Source of the DNA: JAAYAY01 sp964429355
GTDB taxonomy: Bacteria > Planctomycetota > Planctomycetia > Pirellulales > Thermoguttaceae
Assembly (NCBI GenBank): GCA_964429355.1
Contig: CAYSCH010000279.1
Span: 1 to 12,815, forward strand
Direction: 5' to 3'
Length of the DNA stretch: 12,815 nucleotides
Shown in pieces: positions 6,976 to 12,815 of the stretch. The notes below the pieces were generated by a model. It saw only the letters and a list, made by a program, of their open reading frames with translations. It was not told the origin of the DNA and did no database searches. The position numbers were made by a program, and so were the translations under genes. Position 1 is the stretch's first letter. Every line of letters begins with the position of its first letter.

Positions 6976-8144
6976 ACGCTGCGAAGCGCCTCCGTGGCCT
7001 TGAGTCTCATACCGACGATGGCAGGCACGATGCCGCTGAAGAAGCCCGTCAGCACGGCCAGGCCGGCTGCGGCGAGCACCGACTCGGAGGGGAGATAGAA
7101 GACGGGAAAGAAGTCCGGCTTGGGGTTGAAGTGGAAGACATTGGTCGCCAGCCAGGCCGGAGCCACGCCCGCCAGGGCTCCGAGCAGCGAGATGGCCAGG
7201 GATTCGCCGATGAGGAGCAGGAAGACGTGGCCGTCCGTGAAGCCGATCGCCTTAAGGATACCCATTTCGCGGGTACGTTCGCGGGCGCTCATCATCATGG
7301 TGTTGGCGGAGACCAGGAGCATGGTAAGGACCACCGCGCTGCCGATGGAGCGGAGAAGGAACTCGAAGTTGCCGATCATACCGATGAACTGCAGATTGAA
7401 CGCCTTTTCCGTCATGGTGAGGGTTTCATAGGGGCTGTTGGCGAAGCGGGAATCGATGGCCGAGGCGACCTCGGCCGAGCGGGCCGGATCGGCGATGCTG
7501 AGTAGATACAGTCCAACCGAGCCGCTGCCGAACTGGCGGGCTTCGTCGAAGCGTTTGATGTGGAAGTGCATCATTGTCTGGTCGAATGTTGGGGAGTCGC
7601 TCGTGTAGAGCGCGCGGACGTTGAACTCCCAGATCGACGACCCGTTCTTCTGGGCCCAGATCGTGCTGCGGAGCACGAGCCGATCGCCGACCTTTTTGTT
7701 CAAACGCTCGGCGATCTTCACTCCGAGCACGCAGCCCATCTGGTCCTTCATCAGGTCGTCAAGCTGGTCCGGCGGGATCTTGATCTCGGGATAGAGCGGC
7801 AGGTAGTTCTCCAGATCGGTGGCGAAATTGGCGAAGAACTCCTCGCGTTTCTTGCCGTCGGGACCCGGCTCCTGCGAGAGGGCTCCGAACCACGAGGCCG
7901 CCGCGACGCCGGTCACCCCCTCGGTCTGCGCGATCAGCGCGCGGTACGACATGGGCAATTGAAAGACGATCGATTCCTTGTGCTGCACGACCAGCCGCGA
8001 GGCGTCGGACATGTTGATGCCGGCGTTGAACGAAGTGAGAACCGCTTCCAGGAAGCAGAAGAGGAAGAGGGCGACGCCGACGCCGAAGATCGTCAGCAGC
8101 GTTCGCAGCGGTTTGCGCAGGAGGTTGAGGAGGAGGAGACGCAT
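6972..8144 (-). CDS. ABC transporter permease 1 (MacB/FtsX-like)
   Basis: This is the inner-membrane permease that begins the permease pair of the exporter. Its 390 residues have the MacB-like layout: a helix at about 15-34, a periplasmic MacB_PCD-type domain from about 40 to 255, and helices at about 262-282, 305-330 and 354-376. The coupling motif R-E-R-T-R-E-M-G-I-L-K-A-I-G is at 288-301, and the family C-terminus (G-I-V-P-A-I then A-T-E-A-L-R) closes the protein. The ATG at 8144 lies 4 nt after the ATPase stop codon, and the stop overlaps the start of permease 2 by 4 nt, so the three are translated together. No strong ribosome-binding site precedes it, which fits coupling to the upstream gene. 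Like MacB, LolC/E and DevC it would move a substrate from membrane or periplasm outward; which one cannot be told from the sequence. Confidence 0.93.
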   Translation of the reverse strand: MRLLLLNLLRKPLRTLLTIFGVGVALFLFCFLEAVLTSFNAGINMSDASRLVVQHKESIVFQLPMSYRALIAQTEGVTGVAAASWFGALSQEPGPDGKKREEFFANFATDLENYLPLYPEIKIPPDQLDDLMKDQMGCVLGVKIAERLNKKVGDRLVLRSTIWAQKNGSSIWEFNVRALYTSDSPTFDQTMMHFHIKRFDEARQFGSGSVGLYLLSIADPARSAEVASAIDSRFANSPYETLTMTEKAFNLQFIGMIGNFEFLLRSIGSAVVLTMLLVSANTMMMSARERTREMGILKAIGFTDGHVFLLLIGESLAISLLGALAGVAPAWLATNVFHFNPKPDFFPVFYLPSESVLAAAGLAVLTGFFSGIVPAIVGMRLKATEALRSV

Positions 8145-8148
8145 GGGG

Positions 8149-8856
8149 TCACGTCCGTTGGCTCAGCACGTCGAGATCCCGGGCCAGCACGCCTTTTTCC
8201 AGGTGCAGCTGCCGGTGGGCCATGTGTGCCACCTTCGGGTCGTGGGTGACGATGATGATCGTCTTGCCGTATTGGCGATTCAGCGTGACCAGCAATGCCA
8301 TGATCTCCTCGGCCGAGTGGGCGTCCAGGTCGCCGGTCGGTTCGTCGGCCAGGAGGATGACGGGATCGGACGCCAGGGCGCGGGCGATGGCCACTCGCTG
8401 CTCCTGCCCGCCGGAGAGTTCGTCCGGCCGGTGGTTCATGCGGTCCTTCAGGCCGACAATTTCCAGGGCCTGGAGCACATGCTCGCACCTTTCCCGGCGG
8501 CTCAGGGGAACCAGCGTCAGGGGCAGCTCGACGTTCTGGTACGCGGTGAGCACGGGGAGCAGGTTGTAGGCCTGGAAGACGTAGGCAACGTGATCGCTGC
8601 GCCAACGGGCGAGCTGGCGGGAGGTGAGCTGGCCCAGATCCTGCCCGCACACAATCACCTCGCCCAAGGTCGGCGTATCGAGGCCGCCCAGAAGATTCAG
8701 CAGCGTGGTCTTGCCCGAGCCGGAGGGACCCATGAGGGCGACGAAATCACCCTGGTCGATCGTCAGATTCAGGTCGTCGAGAGGGTGGATCTCGGCATCG
8801 CCCTTGTGGTAGAGCTTGCTGACGTGGCGCAGTTCGATGATCGGTTGAGGCTTCAA
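8149..8856 (-). CDS. ABC transporter ATP-binding protein (MacB/LolD type), TTG start
   Basis: This is the cytoplasmic ATPase that powers the exporter. All motifs are intact in 235 residues: Walker A G-P-S-G-S-G-K-T (43-50), Q-loop glutamine Q95, signature L-S-G-G-Q (147-151), Walker B I-L-L-A-D-E (167-172, with E172 catalytic) and the switch histidine H205. The subgroup is the MacB/LolD/FtsE type, judged by the length and by F-Q-A-Y-N-L-L-P-V-L-T-A at 94-105. The signature is followed by E-Q-R rather than the commoner Q-Q-R. The start must be the TTG at 8856, because the first internal ATG (codon 42) would remove the first strand; GGAG lies about 10 nt upstream. It starts 7 nt after the membrane-fusion gene and ends 4 nt before permease 1, so it is in the middle of the operon. 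Confidence 0.95.
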   Translation of the reverse strand: MKPQPIIELRHVSKLYHKGDAEIHPLDDLNLTIDQGDFVALMGPSGSGKTTLLNLLGGLDTPTLGEVIVCGQDLGQLTSRQLARWRSDHVAYVFQAYNLLPVLTAYQNVELPLTLVPLSRRERCEHVLQALEIVGLKDRMNHRPDELSGGQEQRVAIARALASDPVILLADEPTGDLDAHSAEEIMALLVTLNRQYGKTIIIVTHDPKVAHMAHRQLHLEKGVLARDLDVLSQRT

Positions 8857-8863
8857 GCTCGCG

Positions 8864-10309
8864 TTACTCCGCTAACCGCACCTGGGCGGTTTCCCCGCTG
8901 AGCCTCTCCGCACCGCGCACAACGACCTTCTCGTTGGCGGCCAGGCCGCTGGCGATCTCGACCTGCGAGCCGGATTCGGCGCCGAGCTGGACCGGTCGCC
9001 GGTGGGCCAGGTTGTCGATGAGGACCCACACGAAACTGCCTTCCCGGCCCGCCTGGACGGCCTCCTTGGGAGCCACGACCTTGTCACGGATGACGCCGGT
9101 TTCGACCCCTTCGGGCGCATCGTCGGGGAGGAACCTGACTCGCACTCCCATTTCCGGCAGGATGGCCTTCTCGTCGCGGGCGAGGAAGTCGACGCGGACC
9201 TTCACCGTGGCCTTGCTGCGATCAGCCCGGGGAAGAATACGGCGGACCTTGCCGGGAAAGACCTTGTCGGGAATGGCGTCGACCGTGATCGCCGCCCGTT
9301 GGCCCGGTTTGACGCGTCCGAGCTGCGATTCGGCCACGTCGACTTCGGCCTGGAGCGAGGCCCAGTCGGCGATGGTGACGATCGAGCCCCGTGCCATGGA
9401 ACCGCCGATGCTGATAGGGGCGATGATCTCGCCCACCTCGGCGGCCTTCTCGGTGACCATACCGTCGAAGGGAGCGTGGATGAAGGATTCATCGAGCTGG
9501 CTTTCGACGACCTGGACGCGGGCGGCCGCCGATTGCTCGCGGGCCTTGGCGGAATCCACCGCGGCGTGGGCGGCGGCGGTTTGGGCTTCGACGACGGCCA
9601 CACGATATTCCGCCTCGCGGATACGCTTCTGAGTCCAGTCGATCTTGGCCTCCACCCCCTCGTAGATGGTGCGGCGGTCTTCCGCATCGGACCGGGGGAC
9701 GGCGTCCGTTCTGGCAAGTCGCTCATCGCGATCGAGCAGGCGACGGGCTTGTTCCAGAAGGATCTCGTACTGTTTGTTCTCGGCGGCGAGCGTTTCCAGG
9801 GCCGCCTTCGCCGCAGCCAGCTCGGCGTCGGCCTGAAGCGCCGCTTTGGCCAGGCGTTCCACTTCGGCGGCAGCGGCTGTCACTTCCGCCTTCGCCTGGT
9901 CGAGCGTGGCGTCCATCTCGCTGTGGTCGATCTCGGCAACGATATCGCCGGCCTTGACGAAATCGGCTTCCGCCACATTGAGTTTGGCCAGCCGTCCGGT
10001 GAACTTCGCGGCCAAAACCGATTGCCGGTCGGCAACCACGTAGCCGGCGGCGGTGAGTTCAGGGCTGCCGCTGACCGCCTCACCGGTTGCGGCCGAGACC
10101 CGCACCGCGGGCACGACCTCCACTTCGACCACCGAGAGCCCCCGCATCAGCCGGGGCGACAGCAGCGCAAGGGCAACCACGGCAACCAGTGCGACCCAGA
10201 CCCAGGGCGACATTCGCTTTCGCCGGGACCGGTCGATTCTGAGCGCCGCCAAACCCTCTGGGGACATCTTCGCGGTTCCACTGGTGCCCGCCGGAATCTC
10301 CAATCGCAT
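8864..10309 (-). CDS. Membrane-fusion (HlyD/MacA-like periplasmic adaptor) protein
   Basis: This is the periplasmic adaptor that links the inner-membrane permeases to an outer-membrane exit. Taking the ATG at 10309 gives 481 residues. In that numbering there is a basic cytoplasmic start, one membrane helix at about 36-52, the first half of a lipoyl-like domain (A-K-F-T-G-R-L-A-K-L near 101-110), a long alanine- and glutamate-rich coiled coil at about 135-280, then the second lipoyl half (F-I-H-A-P-F-D-G, 281-288). Beta-barrel and membrane-proximal domains follow, ending near G-L-A-A-N-E-K-V-V. A GTG at 10345 would add 12 residues; neither start has a good ribosome-binding site. It is the first gene of the exporter operon. 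HlyD-like adaptors with MacB-type permeases are known from MacA and DevB; no TolC-like gene is seen nearby. Confidence 0.93.
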   Translation of the reverse strand: MRLEIPAGTSGTAKMSPEGLAALRIDRSRRKRMSPWVWVALVAVVALALLSPRLMRGLSVVEVEVVPAVRVSAATGEAVSGSPELTAAGYVVADRQSVLAAKFTGRLAKLNVAEADFVKAGDIVAEIDHSEMDATLDQAKAEVTAAAAEVERLAKAALQADAELAAAKAALETLAAENKQYEILLEQARRLLDRDERLARTDAVPRSDAEDRRTIYEGVEAKIDWTQKRIREAEYRVAVVEAQTAAAHAAVDSAKAREQSAAARVQVVESQLDESFIHAPFDGMVTEKAAEVGEIIAPISIGGSMARGSIVTIADWASLQAEVDVAESQLGRVKPGQRAAITVDAIPDKVFPGKVRRILPRADRSKATVKVRVDFLARDEKAILPEMGVRVRFLPDDAPEGVETGVIRDKVVAPKEAVQAGREGSFVWVLIDNLAHRRPVQLGAESGSQVEIASGLAANEKVVVRGAERLSGETAQVRLAE

Positions 10310-10365
10310 CGCTATTGCTTTATTGCTCAAGGTAAAAAGAACCACCCGGGATGAACAGATCCTCT

Positions 10366-10395
10366 ATTTTAGCTGCAGCTCCGCATCCTCGTCCA
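10366..10395 (-). promoter_or_regulatory. Promoter-like element for the exporter operon
   Basis: On the minus strand TGGACG (10390-10395, 4/6) and TAAAAT (10366-10371, 5/6) are separated by 18 nt, in the gap between the TAT gene and the exporter. Transcription would start near 10359, giving a leader of about 14 nt to the GTG or 50 nt to the ATG. The perfect palindrome AGCTGCAGCT lies across the spacer and the -10 box. This is a consensus match only. Confidence 0.35.
10371..10380. repeat. 10-bp perfect palindrome AGCTGCAGCT
   Basis: It is a perfect inverted repeat with no loop, so it is more like a protein-binding site than a hairpin. It overlaps the last base of the -10-like TAAAAT and could be an operator for the exporter operon. 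A 10-bp palindrome can also occur by chance. Confidence 0.35.
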
Positions 10396-10410
10396 CCCAC
10401 GGGCGCCGGA

Positions 10411-11922
10411 TTAGCGTTTTGAGTCCGGCAGCACCCCTACCACCTTCTGGATAAGCGGATTATCGGCCCTATCGGCCCCCTGGAGCAAGAAGGTGCTCGC
10501 CGCCAGATACGGTCCAATCCAGGCTGGGGAAACGCTTTGGGCGTCTTCGATAGCCGCGAAAGCAAACTTGTAGTCATGGACGGACACCCCCTTCTGCACA
10601 GCCAGGCGGCGAGCCTCGGCGGCCCAGACTTCGAGGGCACCGCCTGTCTGGAACCAGGCCAGCGTCTTCCGAGCCGCCCCCATCGAGTCGCGATGGACCG
10701 CCTCGAAGATCTCCGGAACCGTGCCGTTTTTCGCCGGCTGCAACTGGTCGATGGCGAAGTCTCCCACGTCCCCCCTTCCGGCCATCGCCTGGCGGAACAT
10801 GGGGAGGAAGGCGGCATTCTGCAGGAGGATCAAGCGGCGGGTCGTGTCGTCGGTTGCGGTGCGATAGCAGTAGTGGAAGGCGTTGGTGGTCGTCAGGGCA
10901 TGGAGGGCAACGATTCCGGGCTGGCGGACGACGAGCTCGGTGGCGCCGAGGAACAGGGCGTCCCAGACCGCCTGGGGCCCGGCAGCTTTTCCCAGCAACT
11001 CGACGACCCGATCACCGGCGTCGTTTTCGGACCCGCTGCGGAGGGTGTGGAGGAGCGAGAGGGTGGCGTCGCGATCCATCTTGTCGTTTTGCCAGTCGGG
11101 CGGGATTGCTTTGGCGAGCTCCTGATTGCGCCGCCAGGGGCGATCCGCCGGATCGTCACGATCGGCCGGGTTGCCATCTTCGTGCATGAGGAGTGCGTAG
11201 GCCAGAGAGCGCAGGACCGGTTCGGCATGCTGCCAACCGATGATGCCCAGCACACGGTGGCTATTGGCCACGTCGATCACCTTGTGACCGATGGAGCGAA
11301 AGTCGCGTCCGCCGAGGCGCAAGAAGAGCGGCCAGATATCTTCCCCCCTGGCGGTGCGAACCAGGGCGGCCGTGGCAGCATCGGCGGCGGATTCGTCCCA
11401 GCGCTGCATGGCGTCGGTGAACGCGGCAGCGGCATCGGACGGCTTGGGGAGGGCTGATTCGTCGACCGGCGCCATCGTCCAGCCACGCTCGCGATCGTCT
11501 TCGGCCTGAGTGCCTTTGAAGTAGTCGAGGGCCCAGAAGACCGGAAGCCAACGGTCGGACTCGGGGAGGGCAGTGCTCGCCAGATGGATCGACTGAACGA
11601 CGAGGACCGAGTGGAATTTGAAGCCTACGGACGGCCGCGGCTCGACATTACGCACGGCGGCCAGGAGCAAGGCCGCCAGCACATCCTCGTAGCGAGTCCC
11701 TTCCCGGACCTTGGCGGCAAAGGTTTCTACGATCTTGCTGCGGGGTGTTTCTTCCAGGAGGCGAACCAGAGGCTCGATCGCCGGGTCCAGAGGAACAACC
11801 GGCTTCTTCTTTGGAGGTTCTGCGGCGGTAGCGCGACGGGCGGTGGGCCCCATGCTGCCGGCGAGGGCCGCGCCGGTCGCTGCGCGGCGAAGGAAATCGC
11901 GACGGGAGGGTTTGCTGGACAT
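10411..11922 (-). CDS. TAT-exported, histidine-rich protein of unknown function
   Basis: I do not recognise this 503-residue protein with certainty. It begins with a clear twin-arginine signal (S-R-R-D-F-L-R-R, 6-13, then an alanine/glycine stretch and A-T-A-A at 31-34), so it is exported folded, perhaps with a cofactor. The rest is mostly helical with no membrane segment. Histidines sit in three well-formed blocks: F-K-F-H-S-V (H104) with S-I-H-L-A (H113); G-H-K-V-I-D-V-A-N-S-H-R-V (H213, H222) with W-Q-H-A-E-P-V (H232); and L-H-A-L-T-T-T-N-A-F-H-Y-C-Y (H341, H350). The pattern weakly recalls questin-oxidase-like (DUF4243) proteins, but I do not claim that. No CxxCH haem site is present. The ATG at 11922 has AAGGAG at 11932-11937, 9 nt upstream. 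The exporter operon follows after about 100 nt; a functional link is possible but unproven. Confidence 0.88.
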   Translation of the reverse strand: MSSKPSRRDFLRRAATGAALAGSMGPTARRATAAEPPKKKPVVPLDPAIEPLVRLLEETPRSKIVETFAAKVREGTRYEDVLAALLLAAVRNVEPRPSVGFKFHSVLVVQSIHLASTALPESDRWLPVFWALDYFKGTQAEDDRERGWTMAPVDESALPKPSDAAAAFTDAMQRWDESAADAATAALVRTARGEDIWPLFLRLGGRDFRSIGHKVIDVANSHRVLGIIGWQHAEPVLRSLAYALLMHEDGNPADRDDPADRPWRRNQELAKAIPPDWQNDKMDRDATLSLLHTLRSGSENDAGDRVVELLGKAAGPQAVWDALFLGATELVVRQPGIVALHALTTTNAFHYCYRTATDDTTRRLILLQNAAFLPMFRQAMAGRGDVGDFAIDQLQPAKNGTVPEIFEAVHRDSMGAARKTLAWFQTGGALEVWAAEARRLAVQKGVSVHDYKFAFAAIEDAQSVSPAWIGPYLAASTFLLQGADRADNPLIQKVVGVLPDSKR

Positions 11923-11944
11923 GGTCTATTGCTCCTTCCGGTGT

Positions 11945-11963
11945 GGCGCGGTGATAGCGCGCC
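11945..11963 (-). promoter_or_regulatory. Hairpin in the leader of the TAT gene
   Basis: GGCGCG (11945-11950) and CGCGCC (11958-11963) form a perfect 6-bp GC stem around a 7-nt loop. It ends 22 nt before the ATG at 11922, and the ribosome-binding site AAGGAG lies between hairpin and start, so the structure would not block it. It could affect mRNA stability or bind a regulator. Confidence 0.4.
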
Positions 11964-12393
11964 CCTCTGGACTTGGAAGATATGGCAGAGTGGAGGCGCT
12001 CTGTATTCTACCGGTCGGGCCGCAGCAGCCCACACATCACGCTCGCGGTTTGGAGGATTCGCAACCGTTTCTTCTGCCAGTCGATGGCGGAACCGTCGTC
12101 GGGGTCGCAGGTTTCGCGGCTTGGGTTTTCCGAACACGGATCCCGCCCGAATCGAGCTTGCCCGCACCGACCCGGAATCCGACCCCCAAATCCCCCAGCA
12201 GAGGAAGCCTCCCTTCTGTGTCGACAAGCGGTTCTTGTCTCCCCCGCCTGTGGGGTGGCCAAAAATACTGAACCAATGTTTACAAATCGTGTATACTGAC
12301 TCTCGCAGTCTGGCTATCCCACGCTCACTGGCCCAGGGCCGGCCAGTCGATCGTCCGATCTTTGACAACCTGAATCGACACACCTCTTTGAAG

Positions 12394-12419
12394 CGATCAA
12401 ACGAAACGATCAAACGGGT
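12394..12419. repeat. 13-nt tandem repeat
   Basis: CGATCAAACG occurs at 12394-12403 and 12407-12416, giving two adjacent 13-nt units that differ only in their last three bases (AAA versus GGT). This is directly visible; function is unknown. Confidence 0.75.
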
Positions 12420-12691
12420 CGGGTGTCTTCGTTTTTCTCCCAACCTCCGCGCCTCGGCGCGAGCCCCTCCCGGACTTCGCCGCAGCGCCCGACACGGTCC
12501 CGGATACCGCGAAATCGTCGCTTGTGTCCTCGACAGGCGCATCGCAACACAAACGCAGCCAGGCATTGACCTCCGATACCTCGGATGCCTGTTCAAAACC
12601 CTTTTCCTTCTCCTCCACGCTTCGCGTCTGATTCCCATCGGCCACGTCCTGTCAACGCCGATAGTCTCTCTGACCCTGGATTCCACGGAAA

Positions 12692-12709
12692 CCTTCGTGT
12701 CCTTGGTGG
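12692..12709. repeat. Paired 9-mers of the CCTTCGTGT type
   Basis: CCTTCGTGT (12692-12700) is followed directly by CCTTGGTGG (12701-12709), 7/9 identical; on the minus strand they read CCACCAAGG and ACACGAAGG. I recall similar ACACGAAGG 9-mer runs from intergenic DNA of planctomycetes and verrucomicrobia, but this is from memory. Confidence 0.45.
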
Positions 12710-12781
12710 TTATCCTTCCCGCTCACCATCGTCGCCTGACGGAACCCCAAGTTCACGTGACCGACGCCCCTCGCCTCCCGC

Positions 12782-12813
12782 AATTTGGCAGAACCTCTCA
12801 CCCGTTGACCAAC
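12782..12813 (+). repeat. Dispersed intergenic repeat, copy B (32 bp)
   Basis: AATTTGGCAGAA (12782-12793), a 9-nt spacer and CGTTGACCAAC (12803-12813) repeat the two blocks and spacing of copy A at 5638-5669. The window ends 2 nt later, so the repeat may extend further right. Confidence 0.75.
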
Positions 12814-12815
12814 TC

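Larger units (their letters stand above)
11923..12815. other. Gene-free right end of the window, about 890 bp
   Basis: No convincing gene is seen. The leader of the TAT gene holds a perfect hairpin (11945-11963). An AT-rich island at 12261-12298 contains TATACT (12292-12297), but no good -35 box at the right distance. A hairpin CTGGCC-n7-GGCCAG lies at 12329-12347. Further right are a 13-nt tandem repeat (12394-12419), a 14-bp palindrome CGCGCCTCGGCGCG (12448-12461), paired 9-mers (12692-12709) and a second copy of the 32-bp dispersed motif (12782-12813). A GTG-started 82-codon frame on the minus strand (12397-12645) has fairly protein-like composition but no recognisable domain. Confidence 0.6.

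Noticed and set aside
9002..10354. Plus-strand frame of 450 codons opposite the membrane-fusion gene
   Set aside because: Gly/Asp/His-rich translation typical of the antisense of Ala/Glu-rich coding DNA; the minus-strand gene has clear HlyD-like domains and operon spacing.
11727..12686. Minus-strand frame of 319 codons across the right-hand gap
   Set aside because: It overlaps the start of the TAT gene in another frame, is Arg-rich and shows no domain; the overlap with a well-supported gene argues against it.
1..12815. CRISPR array, tRNA, rRNA, transposase or phage genes
   Set aside because: No regularly spaced repeats, no cloverleaf or T-loop signature, and no integrase or transposase motifs were seen on either strand.

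Overview
The window looks like chromosomal DNA from a planctomycete, probably of the Pirellulales type. The evidence is a GC-rich composition, two proteins with twin-arginine (TAT) signals, and a Gfo/Idh/MocA oxidoreductase and a xylose-isomerase-like TIM barrel, both of which planctomycetes hold in many copies. A small membrane protein also carries the J-like N-terminal module that I know mainly from planctomycetes. Genes are loosely packed, with long non-coding gaps. The phylum is an inference from gene content, because no rRNA or tRNA is present.

Left part (1-2584, minus strand): the 5' 375 codons of a TAT-exported Gfo/Idh/MocA oxidoreductase, cut by the window edge, and upstream of it a soluble PAS histidine kinase with no adjacent response regulator. 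Middle (2585-4399, plus strand): a divergent intergenic region with a 16-bp tandem duplication, then a tail-anchored J-like/GYF_2/zinc-ribbon protein, a YbaK-type Cys-tRNA(Pro) deacylase, and a 45-codon remnant of an FG-GAP/VCBS repeat protein. At 4500-5390 (minus) lies a sugar phosphate isomerase/epimerase-like TIM barrel.

Right part (5797-11922, minus strand): a compact export operon of four genes, transcribed as membrane-fusion protein, ABC ATPase, permease 1, permease 2. Its junctions are 7 nt, 4 nt and a 4-nt overlap. It resembles MacAB/DevBCA-type tripartite exporters, but it has two different MacB-like permeases and no outer-membrane factor in view. Upstream is a TAT-exported, histidine-rich protein of unknown function. 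A promoter-like element and a 10-bp palindrome lie between it and the exporter, so the two may be transcribed separately.

Two gaps carry no convincing gene: 5391-5796 and 11923-12815. They share a 32-bp motif in the same orientation (26/32 identical), which suggests a dispersed intergenic repeat. I see no CRISPR array, transposase, phage gene, tRNA or rRNA, and no convincing defence system. The most interesting items are the unknown TAT protein, the J-like/GYF_2/zinc-ribbon protein, the two-permease exporter and the intergenic repeats.
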